Below are positions 8,360-14,901 of a DNA stretch of 32,490 nt, one piece after another. The stretch is taken from positions 1-32,490 of IMG/VR virus record IMGVR_UViG_3300022928_000079. The stretch is one strand, 5' to 3'. This stretch comes from a virus. The stretch's first letter is position 1, and the number at the start of each line of letters is the position of its first letter. Made by a program: the position numbers and the translations under genes. The notes below the pieces were generated by a model that saw only the letters and a list, made by a program, of their open reading frames with translations, was not told the DNA's origin and did no database searches.

Positions 8360-9184
8360 ATGGCATCAGTAATCCAATTAAAAAGAAGTTCTACTCAGAA
8401 CGCAACTCCAGGCACAAGTGATTTGTCTCTTGGAGAATTAGCGGTAAATACTTACCACGGTAGGTTATACACTGAGAAGGATGATGGGTCTGCTGCTGTT
8501 GTAGAAGTGGGGTCTAACCCTACCTCTCTAACTATAAATGATGCAATCACTTTCCCAACTAGTGATGGAACAAACGGTCAGTTGTTATCAACTAACGGTA
8601 GTGGAACATTAAGTTTCACCGATGCGCCATCAACTGGTGTTACAACATTCACATATAGTGTAACTGGAAACCAAACACTATTCTCAGGTAATGACGATAA
8701 CGGAGCATCCTTATCGTATACACTTGGTTTAGAACAGGTTTACTTGAACGGTATTAAACTTGTAGTCGGAGACGACTATGCAAGAACTTCTACCAGTTCA
8801 CTTACATTACAGGCGAATGCAGTATCAGGGGACGTTTTAGAGGTGGTCGCTCAGACTTCAATCTCGAATTTAGTTCAAGGTTTCTTCACAACAAGTGAAT
8901 TGACTGCAACTACATCCGACCAAGTCTTGAGTTCAAACGCAACTGGCAATAAAGCAATTAAGTATGTCGTAATGGCAACTCATGCTAGTGCTGGAACTCA
9001 TGCGGCCGAAGTATTATTGATTAACGATGGTTCGAATGCGTATTTTGTTCAGTATGGTGATGCATTCTCAAGTTCTTCATTATTCTCACTTTCAAGTGAT
9101 ATAGATAGTGGAAACATGAGATTGTTAGTAACACCTGCTAATACTAATACAACATTCAAAACCTTCCAAATTAGACTTTCATAA
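8360..9184 (+). CDS. Modular fiber protein with C-terminal paralog domain (A)
   Basis: A 274-residue protein with an AGGAGAG Shine-Dalgarno. Residues 1-55 repeat the MASVIQLKRS...LGELAVNTYHGRLYTEK module of the preceding gene. Residues about 95-168 are the VYLNGIKLVVGDDY...GDVLEVVAQT module also found in the gene at 2709. Residues about 180-274 are a domain (KYVVMATHASAGTHAAEVL, YFVQYGDAFSSSSLF, GNMRLLVTPA) whose relatives end the next two genes (9195 and 9670). So this gene joins three modules that each occur separately nearby. No enzymatic motif. Likely a short tail fiber or fiber tip; inferred from modules and context. Confidence 0.75.
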   Translation: MASVIQLKRSSTQNATPGTSDLSLGELAVNTYHGRLYTEKDDGSAAVVEVGSNPTSLTINDAITFPTSDGTNGQLLSTNGSGTLSFTDAPSTGVTTFTYSVTGNQTLFSGNDDNGASLSYTLGLEQVYLNGIKLVVGDDYARTSTSSLTLQANAVSGDVLEVVAQTSISNLVQGFFTTSELTATTSDQVLSSNATGNKAIKYVVMATHASAGTHAAEVLLINDGSNAYFVQYGDAFSSSSLFSLSSDIDSGNMRLLVTPANTNTTFKTFQIRLS

Positions 9185-9194
9185 GGAGTAAAAC

Positions 9195-9605
9195 ATGGCG
9201 AAAACTAACGCATTTAAAATCGCTGAGTTGATTCGTGGAATACAATTCGATGTAGACAACGATGAAATTACGACTACAAAGAAAGTCAAATCGAAGGACA
9301 GAACATCAGGCGACGCAACAAAAACTGCAACAGATGAATTTGCACTCGACACATTTGCGAAAGCAGATTTCAGAGCTGCAAGATATGTTGTTGCAATGTC
9401 AGAGGGAAGTGATTTCCACTCTACAGAAATTGTTGTTGTTCATGACGGTTCTGCAGTCACGTTAACTCAGTATGGCACTTTGAAATCAAAAAGTCTTGCA
9501 ACATTTGATGCAGATATAAGTGGGAGTAATCTAAGATTATTAGCAACACCTGCTTCATCATCATCTACAGTGATAAAGTTCGATAGAACTACAGTAGACG
9601 CTTAA
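9195..9605 (+). CDS. Small fiber-tip-like protein, C-terminal paralog domain (B)
   Basis: A 136-residue protein 10 nt after the previous stop with an AAGGAG Shine-Dalgarno. The first 40 residues (MAKTNAFKIAELIRGIQFDVDNDEITTTKKVKSKDR) form a short N-terminal element. The rest is the same domain as at the ends of the genes at 8360 and 9670: YVVAMSEGSDFHSTEIVVVHDGSAV, QYGTLKSKSLATFDADISG, LRLLATPASSSS. It is therefore almost a free-standing version of that domain. It is followed by a strong terminator, so the 6758-9605 unit ends here. Function unknown; possible fiber tip or receptor-binding domain. Confidence 0.75.
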   Translation: MAKTNAFKIAELIRGIQFDVDNDEITTTKKVKSKDRTSGDATKTATDEFALDTFAKADFRAARYVVAMSEGSDFHSTEIVVVHDGSAVTLTQYGTLKSKSLATFDADISGSNLRLLATPASSSSTVIKFDRTTVDA

Positions 9606-9625
9606 ACGATTTTAAAAAATCATCT

Positions 9626-9655
9626 AAGGGGGACGTAATGTCCCCCTTTCTTTTT
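9626..9655 (+). terminator. Rho-independent terminator
   Basis: A perfect 9-bp stem AAGGGGGAC / GTCCCCCTT (9626-9634 and 9640-9648) with a 5-nt loop, followed by TCTTTTT. It separates the gene at 9195 from the promoter at 9657. Confidence 0.9.
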
Positions 9656-9656
9656 G

Positions 9657-9664
9657 TATAAATA
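9657..9664 (+). promoter_or_regulatory. T4-type late promoter, perfect TATAAATA, flush with start codon
   Basis: TATAAATA, then GTATT, then ATG at 9670. It lies one base past the U-run of the terminator. No Shine-Dalgarno is present, so the transcript is predicted to be leaderless. Confidence 0.75.
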
Positions 9665-9669
9665 GTATT

Positions 9670-10413
9670 ATGGCAACAAAAACTAAATTTTTCACGGACT
9701 TAGGTTTCCAATCATTAGGAAACTCAACCGTGGATGGAAATCTTACAATTACTGGAGATTTAACGGTTCAAGGAACTAATTTAGTTGTTGATTCCACTAC
9801 CATGTCTATTACAGACTCTATGATGGAACTTGCAAGTGGTAACACTTCAAGTGATATTATAGATATTGGTTTCTATGGAAATTATGATGATGGTCTTTCA
9901 GATGGTGCAACAGAATACACTGGCCTTGTAAGAGATGCAAGTGATTCAACATGGAAACTATTTGATGGGTTGGAGACAGAACCATCAAACACTATAGACA
10001 CTTCGGATAGTGGATTTGCATACGCAGATTTTAAAGCAGGAGATATCGAATCAACTGGTCAAATTACTGCAGTCGGCCCACTCTCATTACAGAATTTGAG
10101 AATGGATGCAACTGCAACTTTGACAACAACTGCAACTACAGAAGTAAATTTAGATACATTCCCTCTTTTAAGTTATAGAAGTGCAAAGTATCATATACAA
10201 GCATCACAAGGAACTAATTATCATGCATGTGAAGTCATGGTAATTCATAATTCATCAAATGCTTACTTCTCTCAGTTCGGTGATATCTACACAAATACCT
10301 CATTGTTTACACTATCTGTAGACACTAATTCAGGTAACGTGAGACTAAGAGTTACACCTGCTTCAACATCTTCGACAAGTTTTAAATTAAGTAGAAATTT
10401 ATTAACAGTATAG
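9670..10413 (+). CDS. Modular fiber protein with C-terminal paralog domain (C)
   Basis: A 247-residue protein. Its start MATKTKFFTDLGFQSLGN is related to the starts of the genes at 10484 and 10717. Residues about 22-110 are the DLTVQGTNLVVDSTTMSITDSMMELASGN...TWKLFDG module, also found in 6758 and 10717. Residues about 145-247 are the domain shared with 8360 and 9195 (AKYHIQASQGTNYHACEVMVIHNSSNAYFSQFGD...GNVRLRVTPAS). The ATG is 5 nt after a perfect late promoter with no ribosome binding site. Likely a fiber subunit; function inferred from modules only. Confidence 0.75.
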   Translation: MATKTKFFTDLGFQSLGNSTVDGNLTITGDLTVQGTNLVVDSTTMSITDSMMELASGNTSSDIIDIGFYGNYDDGLSDGATEYTGLVRDASDSTWKLFDGLETEPSNTIDTSDSGFAYADFKAGDIESTGQITAVGPLSLQNLRMDATATLTTTATTEVNLDTFPLLSYRSAKYHIQASQGTNYHACEVMVIHNSSNAYFSQFGDIYTNTSLFTLSVDTNSGNVRLRVTPASTSSTSFKLSRNLLTV

Positions 10414-10434
10414 GTTTTTTGAAGAACACTATCT

Positions 10435-10442
10435 TCTAAATA
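10435..10442 (+). promoter_or_regulatory. T4-type late promoter variant TCTAAATA
   Basis: TCTAAATA followed by GTAGTATAG, 41 nt before the ATG at 10484. It abuts a small GAAGA/TCTTC hairpin (10421-10436). The same variant occurs before the gene at 19302. The context TAAATAGTNNTAT matches the leaderless promoters, but the base triplet at the start position is ATA, not ATG. Confidence 0.5.
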
Positions 10443-10483
10443 GTAGTATAGATTTAACAAATCCAACCTAATAGGACACAACA

Positions 10484-10717
10484 ATGGCAACACAAAACAA
10501 ATTTGTAATAGAATATGGATTAGAAGTTGGTTCCACGGAAGTCATCACATCATCAGGTAAAATTGTCGCTTCTGCATTATCGCAGATTGACACGGATGAT
10601 ATTTCTGAAGGGTCAACCAATCAGTATTTCACAACAGGAAAAGTAGATACGCATTTATCAAATGCATCTGCTTCAAAAACTCTTGCAAATGTTCAGATTG
10701 ATGGAGGAACCATCTAA
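10484..10717 (+). CDS. Mini-fiber protein (N-terminal fiber modules only)
   Basis: A 77-residue protein composed of modules that start larger fibers: MATQNKFVIEYGLEVGSTEVITSSGKIV (related to the start of the next gene), DTDDISEGSTNQYFTTGKVDTHL (the EGSxNxYFT module of 2709 and 10717), and a terminal VQIDGGTI like the DGGTF ends of 6365 and 6758. The stop overlaps the next ATG by one base (TAATG), so the two are translationally coupled. The ribosome site is poor (AGGACACAAC). It may be a capping or connector protein for the fiber made from the next gene, or a remnant of a larger fiber; neither can be shown here. Confidence 0.7.
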   Translation: MATQNKFVIEYGLEVGSTEVITSSGKIVASALSQIDTDDISEGSTNQYFTTGKVDTHLSNASASKTLANVQIDGGTI

Positions 10718-12327
10718 TGGCAGGAGAAAAGAATTTTAATATTAAGAACGGTCTATCAGTTGGTGGTGTTGAGGTTATCAACTCATCAGGTGATTTGGTC
10801 GGTGCTGCAGTAGGTTCTGCAGTAGAAGAGGCAATCGCAGATAAAATCGGTGGTATTATAAGTGGAACAGGTGCTGCAACTGCAACTTACGATGATGGTT
10901 CAGATACAATCGTTATTGACGTTCCAATCACTGATGAAGATGACATGTCATCAAACAGTGCTACTGCACTTCCATCACAACAATCAGTAAAAGCATACGT
11001 TGACTCACAAGTCGCATCGGTTCCAACTGGTGATATTACATCAGTAACTGCTGGTGACGGGTTATCAGGTGGTGGAACTACAGGTGATGTAACACTTGCA
11101 GTATCAGTTGATGATAGTTCAATCGAAACAAGTTCAGACACACTTCAAGTAAAAGAAGGTGGTATTACTAATGCTATGTTAGCAGGTTCTATCACAAACG
11201 CAAAACTTACTAATAGTGCTGTTACAGTTAACTCAAACTCAGTATCACTTGGTGCCGCAGTTGTCCTAGACACTGATGATATCGGAGAAGGGTCAACCAA
11301 TCAATATTTTACAAATGAAAGAGTTGACGACAGAGTAAACGCATTAATTACTGCTGGAACAAACATTTCAACTTCGTATGACGATGCAAACGGAACACTT
11401 ACAATTAACTCTTCAGGTAAAACAGAAGAAGAGATTGAAGATATCGTAAACGGTTTAGTAGTCGGTGGAACAAACATTACATCAACATATGACGATGCTG
11501 CTGGAACACTTACACTTGCTGGTTTATCAGATTCAGACATCAGAGGTTTAGTATCTGCTGGTGGTGATTTATCATACAACAGTGGAACAGGTGCTTTCTC
11601 ATTTACAGAAAGAACAGATGCAGAAGTTAGAGGACTTGTATCAGTAACAGATTCAGGTGGAGACGGTTCACTTGCATATAATTCATCAACAGGTGTAATT
11701 ACATATACAGGGCCAAGTGCATCAGAAGTCCAAGCACATATTACTGCTGGAACTGGTGTTTCAATCAGTTCAGGTGCTGTAAGTATTGGACAGGCAGTTG
11801 GAACATCAGATAACGTTTCTTTTGGAGACCTTACACTTTCAGGTGACCTAACAGTTAACGGAACTACAACAACTGTTAACACTGCAACACTTAATGTCTC
11901 TGATAACATTGTTGTTCTTAACAACGATGTGACTGGAACTCCTTCAGAGGATGCTGGTATTGAAGTCGAAAGAGGAAGTTCAACTAACGTATCATTACTT
12001 TGGGACGAGTCAGAAGATGAATGGACATTCGGTTCTTACAACGTAAAAGCAACTTCTTTTGAAGGTGCATTAACTGGAAACGTTACTGGTAACGTATCAG
12101 GGTCTTCAGGGTCTTGCACGGGTAACGCCGCAACTGCTACATTGGCAACCAATGCAAGTGGATTAACTGGAACACCTAATATTTCAGTAGGAACGATTGC
12201 ATCAGGAGCGATTACCATCACAAACGCAACAAATAGTGGTGGAACAGCGAGAAACATATATCAATCAACATCAGCACCTTCTTCAGGTGATGGCGCAGTT
12301 GGTGATTTATGGATTTTATACTCTTAA
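10717..12327 (+). CDS. Large modular tail fiber-like protein
   Basis: A 536-residue beta-rich protein. In order: an N-terminal element MAGEKNFNIKNGLSVGGVEVINSSGDLV; DEDDMSSNSATALPSQQSVKAYVDSQV, nearly identical to the gene at 6758; GDGLSGGGTTGDVTL; an EGSTNQYFTNERVDDRVNALITAGTNIS module shared with 2709; GLVSxG repeats; then DLTVNGTTTTVNTATLNVSDNIVVLNNDVTG...GIEVERGSSTNVSLLWDES and TGNVTGNVSGSSGSCTGNA. It ends SAPSSGDGAVGDLWILYS, like the end of 2709. It contains one cysteine in the SGSCTGN segment. A typical long fiber; the host target is unknown. Confidence 0.78.
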   Translation: MAGEKNFNIKNGLSVGGVEVINSSGDLVGAAVGSAVEEAIADKIGGIISGTGAATATYDDGSDTIVIDVPITDEDDMSSNSATALPSQQSVKAYVDSQVASVPTGDITSVTAGDGLSGGGTTGDVTLAVSVDDSSIETSSDTLQVKEGGITNAMLAGSITNAKLTNSAVTVNSNSVSLGAAVVLDTDDIGEGSTNQYFTNERVDDRVNALITAGTNISTSYDDANGTLTINSSGKTEEEIEDIVNGLVVGGTNITSTYDDAAGTLTLAGLSDSDIRGLVSAGGDLSYNSGTGAFSFTERTDAEVRGLVSVTDSGGDGSLAYNSSTGVITYTGPSASEVQAHITAGTGVSISSGAVSIGQAVGTSDNVSFGDLTLSGDLTVNGTTTTVNTATLNVSDNIVVLNNDVTGTPSEDAGIEVERGSSTNVSLLWDESEDEWTFGSYNVKATSFEGALTGNVTGNVSGSSGSCTGNAATATLATNASGLTGTPNISVGTIASGAITITNATNSGGTARNIYQSTSAPSSGDGAVGDLWILYS

Positions 12328-12340
12328 TAAATAAGAGTAT
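12318..12340 (+). promoter_or_regulatory. Late promoter variant AATAAATA in the loop of a perfect hairpin
   Basis: ATACTCTTA (12318-12326), loop ATAAA, TAAGAGTAT (12332-12340) form a perfect 9-bp inverted repeat spanning the stop of the preceding gene. The octamer-like AATAAATA (12326-12333) is centred on the loop. The next ATG is at 12368 with AAGGATAAG upstream. It could act as promoter, as weak terminator, or both; there is no U-run. Confidence 0.45.
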
Positions 12341-12367
12341 ATTACTTAATTAAGGATAAGATAGGAT

Positions 12368-13732
12368 ATGGCTTCAGGTTCACAAAAAGTTAAAACACCC
12401 GCTGGTTGGAATTCAACTCAGGGTGCATGGGTTAAAACTGCATCATCCACATGGAAAGCAGTTGACCAAATCTATGTTAAAACACCTACAGGGTGGAACG
12501 ATGCATCAGGTCAACAAAGTGTTCAACAACCGTATCCTTATATTGCGAATAGTCAAACACCTTATATCGCTAACGCACAGCAACCTTATCCATATATTGC
12601 TAATGCTCAGACCCCATATATCGCAGATGCACAGCAACCTTATCCTTATATCGCAAATGCTCAGAGTCCATACATTGCACAGGCAAGACAACCTTCTACG
12701 TATCAACATAGGTCACCATTTACATATCAGAATCCAGTAAGTGCTCAAGAACCAAATATAAGAAATGCTCAACAACCGTATCCGTATATTGCGAATGCTC
12801 AGAGTCCTTATATTGCGAATGCGAGACAACCGTCAACCTATCAACATAGGTCACCATTTACATATCAGAATCCAGTAAGTGCTCAAGAACCAAATATTAG
12901 GAATGCACAACAACCTGCTGCTTATAGAAATCCAAGTAGCGCACAAAGTCCTTATATTGCAAATGCTAGACAACCTTCGACATATAACTTTAGGTCACCG
13001 TTTACATATAGAAACCCTGTAAATGCTCAACAACCTAATATTAGAAATGCTCAACAACCTGCTGGATATAGAAATCCAGTAAACGGAAGACAACCTACAA
13101 TTAAGAACGCACAGGCACCGTTTACATACAACGCAAGATATCCTGCTACATACCCTGCTAATGCGAGACAACCATTCACGTATAATGCAAGGTATCCTGC
13201 TACATATCCTGCTAACGCAAGACAACCGTTTACGTATTCATTTAGAAGTCCGTTTACTTACAGTTTTAGGTCACCGTATACGTATACATTTGACTCAGTT
13301 CATTATACTTTATCAGGACAAATGACTCTTTATTCAGCAAGTGGATATGCATATTACATAGGATTTACTGATGGTGTTCCTTATGGTAATCCATCAGGAT
13401 TAGGTTCAAGTCCTCAATCACCAACTGCTGGAGCTTTATTCAGTGGTTCAAATAAAATAATGGTAGGGAAAAATGGGCCATCATATCCTGCAATGATAGC
13501 CGCTAATTGGAATGTTTTCCTTGCATCGCCAGGAGGGCCAACTCCATTAGTAAGTGCTGGGTTTACTAAAATTAAAATTAGTTCGCCTGGATTATCGGAG
13601 ACCGCTTTCCCATTAGCAACATATTCAAATGCAGCTCATAGTATGAGTTTCCCAGCACCGACATGGGTAACAACAGGGCCTAGTCCCTTCAACCCAACTG
13701 GTGGTGATTTTACAATTAAATTTATTAAATAG
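12368..13732 (+). CDS. Q/N/P/Y repeat fiber protein with N-terminal WVKT domain and C-terminal tip (repeat paralog 3)
   Basis: A 454-residue protein, the longest of the four repeat proteins. Residues 1-52 are a fiber-type element (KTPAGWNSTQGAWVKTASSTWKAVDQIYVKTPTGWND) with duplicated VKT..GW motifs. Residues 55-303 are the P/Y repeats; all 39 prolines there have odd residue numbers and all tyrosines even ones. Residues about 304-454 are the tip domain shared with the gene at 4123 (about 18 differences in 150 residues). The repeat tract contains a 46-residue duplication visible as a 59-bp perfect DNA repeat. No family recognised. Likely a fiber with shaft and tip, paralogous to 4123 and perhaps an alternative receptor-binding version. 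Confidence 0.8.
   Translation: MASGSQKVKTPAGWNSTQGAWVKTASSTWKAVDQIYVKTPTGWNDASGQQSVQQPYPYIANSQTPYIANAQQPYPYIANAQTPYIADAQQPYPYIANAQSPYIAQARQPSTYQHRSPFTYQNPVSAQEPNIRNAQQPYPYIANAQSPYIANARQPSTYQHRSPFTYQNPVSAQEPNIRNAQQPAAYRNPSSAQSPYIANARQPSTYNFRSPFTYRNPVNAQQPNIRNAQQPAGYRNPVNGRQPTIKNAQAPFTYNARYPATYPANARQPFTYNARYPATYPANARQPFTYSFRSPFTYSFRSPYTYTFDSVHYTLSGQMTLYSASGYAYYIGFTDGVPYGNPSGLGSSPQSPTAGALFSGSNKIMVGKNGPSYPAMIAANWNVFLASPGGPTPLVSAGFTKIKISSPGLSETAFPLATYSNAAHSMSFPAPTWVTTGPSPFNPTGGDFTIKFIK
12530..13276 (+). repeat. Protein-level P/Y repeat tract, paralog 3
   Basis: Residues 55-303 of the gene at 12368. Thirty-nine prolines all on one parity; spacings 2, 4, 6 and 8. The last part has two copies of an 18-residue FTYNARYPATYPANARQP unit. 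Confidence 0.85.
12701..12897 (+). repeat. 59-bp perfect direct repeat, 138-bp period
   Basis: Bases 12701-12759 and 12839-12897 are identical (both beginning TATCAACATAGGTCACC), 138 bp or 46 codons apart. This keeps the reading frame and the even repeat register. It marks a recent in-frame duplication and a possible site of expansion or contraction. Confidence 0.85.
13331..13393 (+). repeat. 63-bp perfect match to 4825-4887 (tip domain, copy 2)
   Basis: Second copy of the repeat at 4825-4887, in the same domain and frame, about 8.5 kb away in direct orientation. Recombination between the two would delete or swap the intervening fiber cluster. Confidence 0.85.
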
Positions 13733-13743
13733 GTATTAACATT

Positions 13744-14022
13744 ATGTCATTAACATTCGAAACAACAACTTATACGGGAGAACCTCGAGACGATATACAA
13801 GTAAACGATTCAGTAGAGTGGGCAATAAAACAATTTAGTTACGAGTTTTTGGGAGAAACAAGAACTATTGAAGTAAAAACGCTAAAGGACAATTTTGTTG
13901 TCAGTGGAGTTTTTGATGCAACTGCATGTGAGGCTCATTTAGATGCTCAAGGACAAGGGATTTTAAATTATTACAATATGGAAAAATGGTTTAGAGACCC
14001 TGAAACTGGAGTTGCAATATAA
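13744..14022 (+). CDS. Small unknown protein between two repeat-fiber genes
   Basis: A 92-residue soluble protein (MSLTFETTTYTGEPRDDIQVNDSVEWAIKQFSYEFLGETRTIEVKTLKDNF...ACEAHLDAQGQGILNYYNMEKWFRDPETGVAI). Mixed alpha/beta, acidic, without the low-complexity composition of its neighbours. It sits 11 nt after paralog 3 and 15 nt before paralog 4. No recognised family or motif. Its place between two fiber genes would suit a dedicated chaperone or a small tail component, but nothing in the sequence proves either. No clear Shine-Dalgarno; GGTATTAAC precedes the ATG, so it may depend on coupling. Confidence 0.7.
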   Translation: MSLTFETTTYTGEPRDDIQVNDSVEWAIKQFSYEFLGETRTIEVKTLKDNFVVSGVFDATACEAHLDAQGQGILNYYNMEKWFRDPETGVAI

Positions 14023-14037
14023 ACATAGGAATAAAAA

Positions 14038-14868
14038 ATGGCAATAGGTAACGCAAGACAACCAGTAATAGGAAATGCTAGACAACCTGTAATCGGGAAT
14101 GCTAGAAATCCGTTTACCTATCAAGCATCTTATAGGGTTCCATATATTGCAAACGCAAGAAACCCATTCACTTATCAAGCATCTTATAGGGTTCCATACA
14201 TTGCGAATGCGAGACAACCTTCAACATATAACTTTAGGTCTCCATTCACATACAGAAACCCAGTATCATATAGGGTTCCGTTTACATATAACTTTAGGTC
14301 ACCGTTTACTTATAGAAACCCTGTAAATGGTAGACAACCAACAATTAAAAACGCACAGGCACCGTTCACATATCAGAACAGACAACCTGTAATTTATCAG
14401 AATCCAGTATCATATAGGGTTCCGTTTACGTATCAACATAGGTCACCGTTTACATACAGAAATCCAGTGAATGGTCAAGAACCAAATATACGTAATAGAC
14501 AAACACCGTTTACGTATCAACATAGACAACCTGTTACGTATCAAAGAACGGGTCGAACACCATTCACATATCAACATAGGTCACCGTTTACCTATAGAAA
14601 CCCAGTGAATGGTCAAGAACCTAACATAAGAAACGCTCAAACACCGTTTACTTATCAACATAGACAACCAGTCACATATGATAGACAAGGTAGAACACCG
14701 TTCACATATCAGAACAGACAACCTTCGACTTATGCAAGACAAGGTCAGAATCCTTTCACGTATCAAAACAGACAACCTGCTACATACGCAAGACAAGGTA
14801 GAACACCAGTGATTAGATGGGATGGTTCCTTAACACAATCGTGGCCTGGAACTCCAGTATCATCTTAA
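14038..14868 (+). CDS. Q/N/P/Y repeat protein, nearly pure repeats (repeat paralog 4)
   Basis: A 276-residue protein with an AGGA-type site (ATAGGAATAAAA) before the ATG. The repeats begin at residue 5 (GNARQPVI three times) and run to about residue 257; all 33 prolines in this range have odd residue numbers. Typical units are YQHRSPFT, YRNPVN, GQEPNIRN, YQNRQPVI and YARQGQNPFT. The C-terminus is a short tail (RWDGSLTQSWPGTPVSS). Neither the tip domain nor the N-terminal WVKT element is present, so this is the simplest member. It is very basic because of regular arginines. Probably a fiber shaft-like or sheath-like polymer; family not recognised. Confidence 0.78.
   Translation: MAIGNARQPVIGNARQPVIGNARNPFTYQASYRVPYIANARNPFTYQASYRVPYIANARQPSTYNFRSPFTYRNPVSYRVPFTYNFRSPFTYRNPVNGRQPTIKNAQAPFTYQNRQPVIYQNPVSYRVPFTYQHRSPFTYRNPVNGQEPNIRNRQTPFTYQHRQPVTYQRTGRTPFTYQHRSPFTYRNPVNGQEPNIRNAQTPFTYQHRQPVTYDRQGRTPFTYQNRQPSTYARQGQNPFTYQNRQPATYARQGRTPVIRWDGSLTQSWPGTPVSS
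14062..14808 (+). repeat. Protein-level P/Y repeat tract, paralog 4
   Basis: Residues 9-257 of the gene at 14038. Thirty-three prolines, one parity only; spacings 6, 8 and 10. An 18-residue unit NPFTYQASYRVPYIANAR occurs twice in tandem near 14107-14214. Confidence 0.85.
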
Positions 14869-14872
14869 AATA

Positions 14873-14891
14873 GTTCACTAAATAAGTGAAC
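14873..14891 (+). promoter_or_regulatory. Late promoter variant ACTAAATA in the loop of a perfect hairpin
   Basis: GTTCACT (14873-14879), loop AAATA, AGTGAAC (14885-14891). The octamer ACTAAATA (14877-14884) spans the loop. The ATG of the glycosyltransferase gene follows at 14902 with CGGAG as ribosome site. Confidence 0.45.
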
Positions 14892-14901
14892 GGAGTATAT
14901 T

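Noticed and set aside
12530-13276. CRISPR-like periodicity in the repeat tract
   Set aside because: Units vary in length and synonymous codons, have no constant spacer, and stay in one reading frame through the whole gene.
4168-14808. Diversity-generating retroelement target/template
   Set aside because: No reverse transcriptase gene is in the window and there is no adenine-specific variation between a template and a variable copy; changes are mostly at third codon positions.
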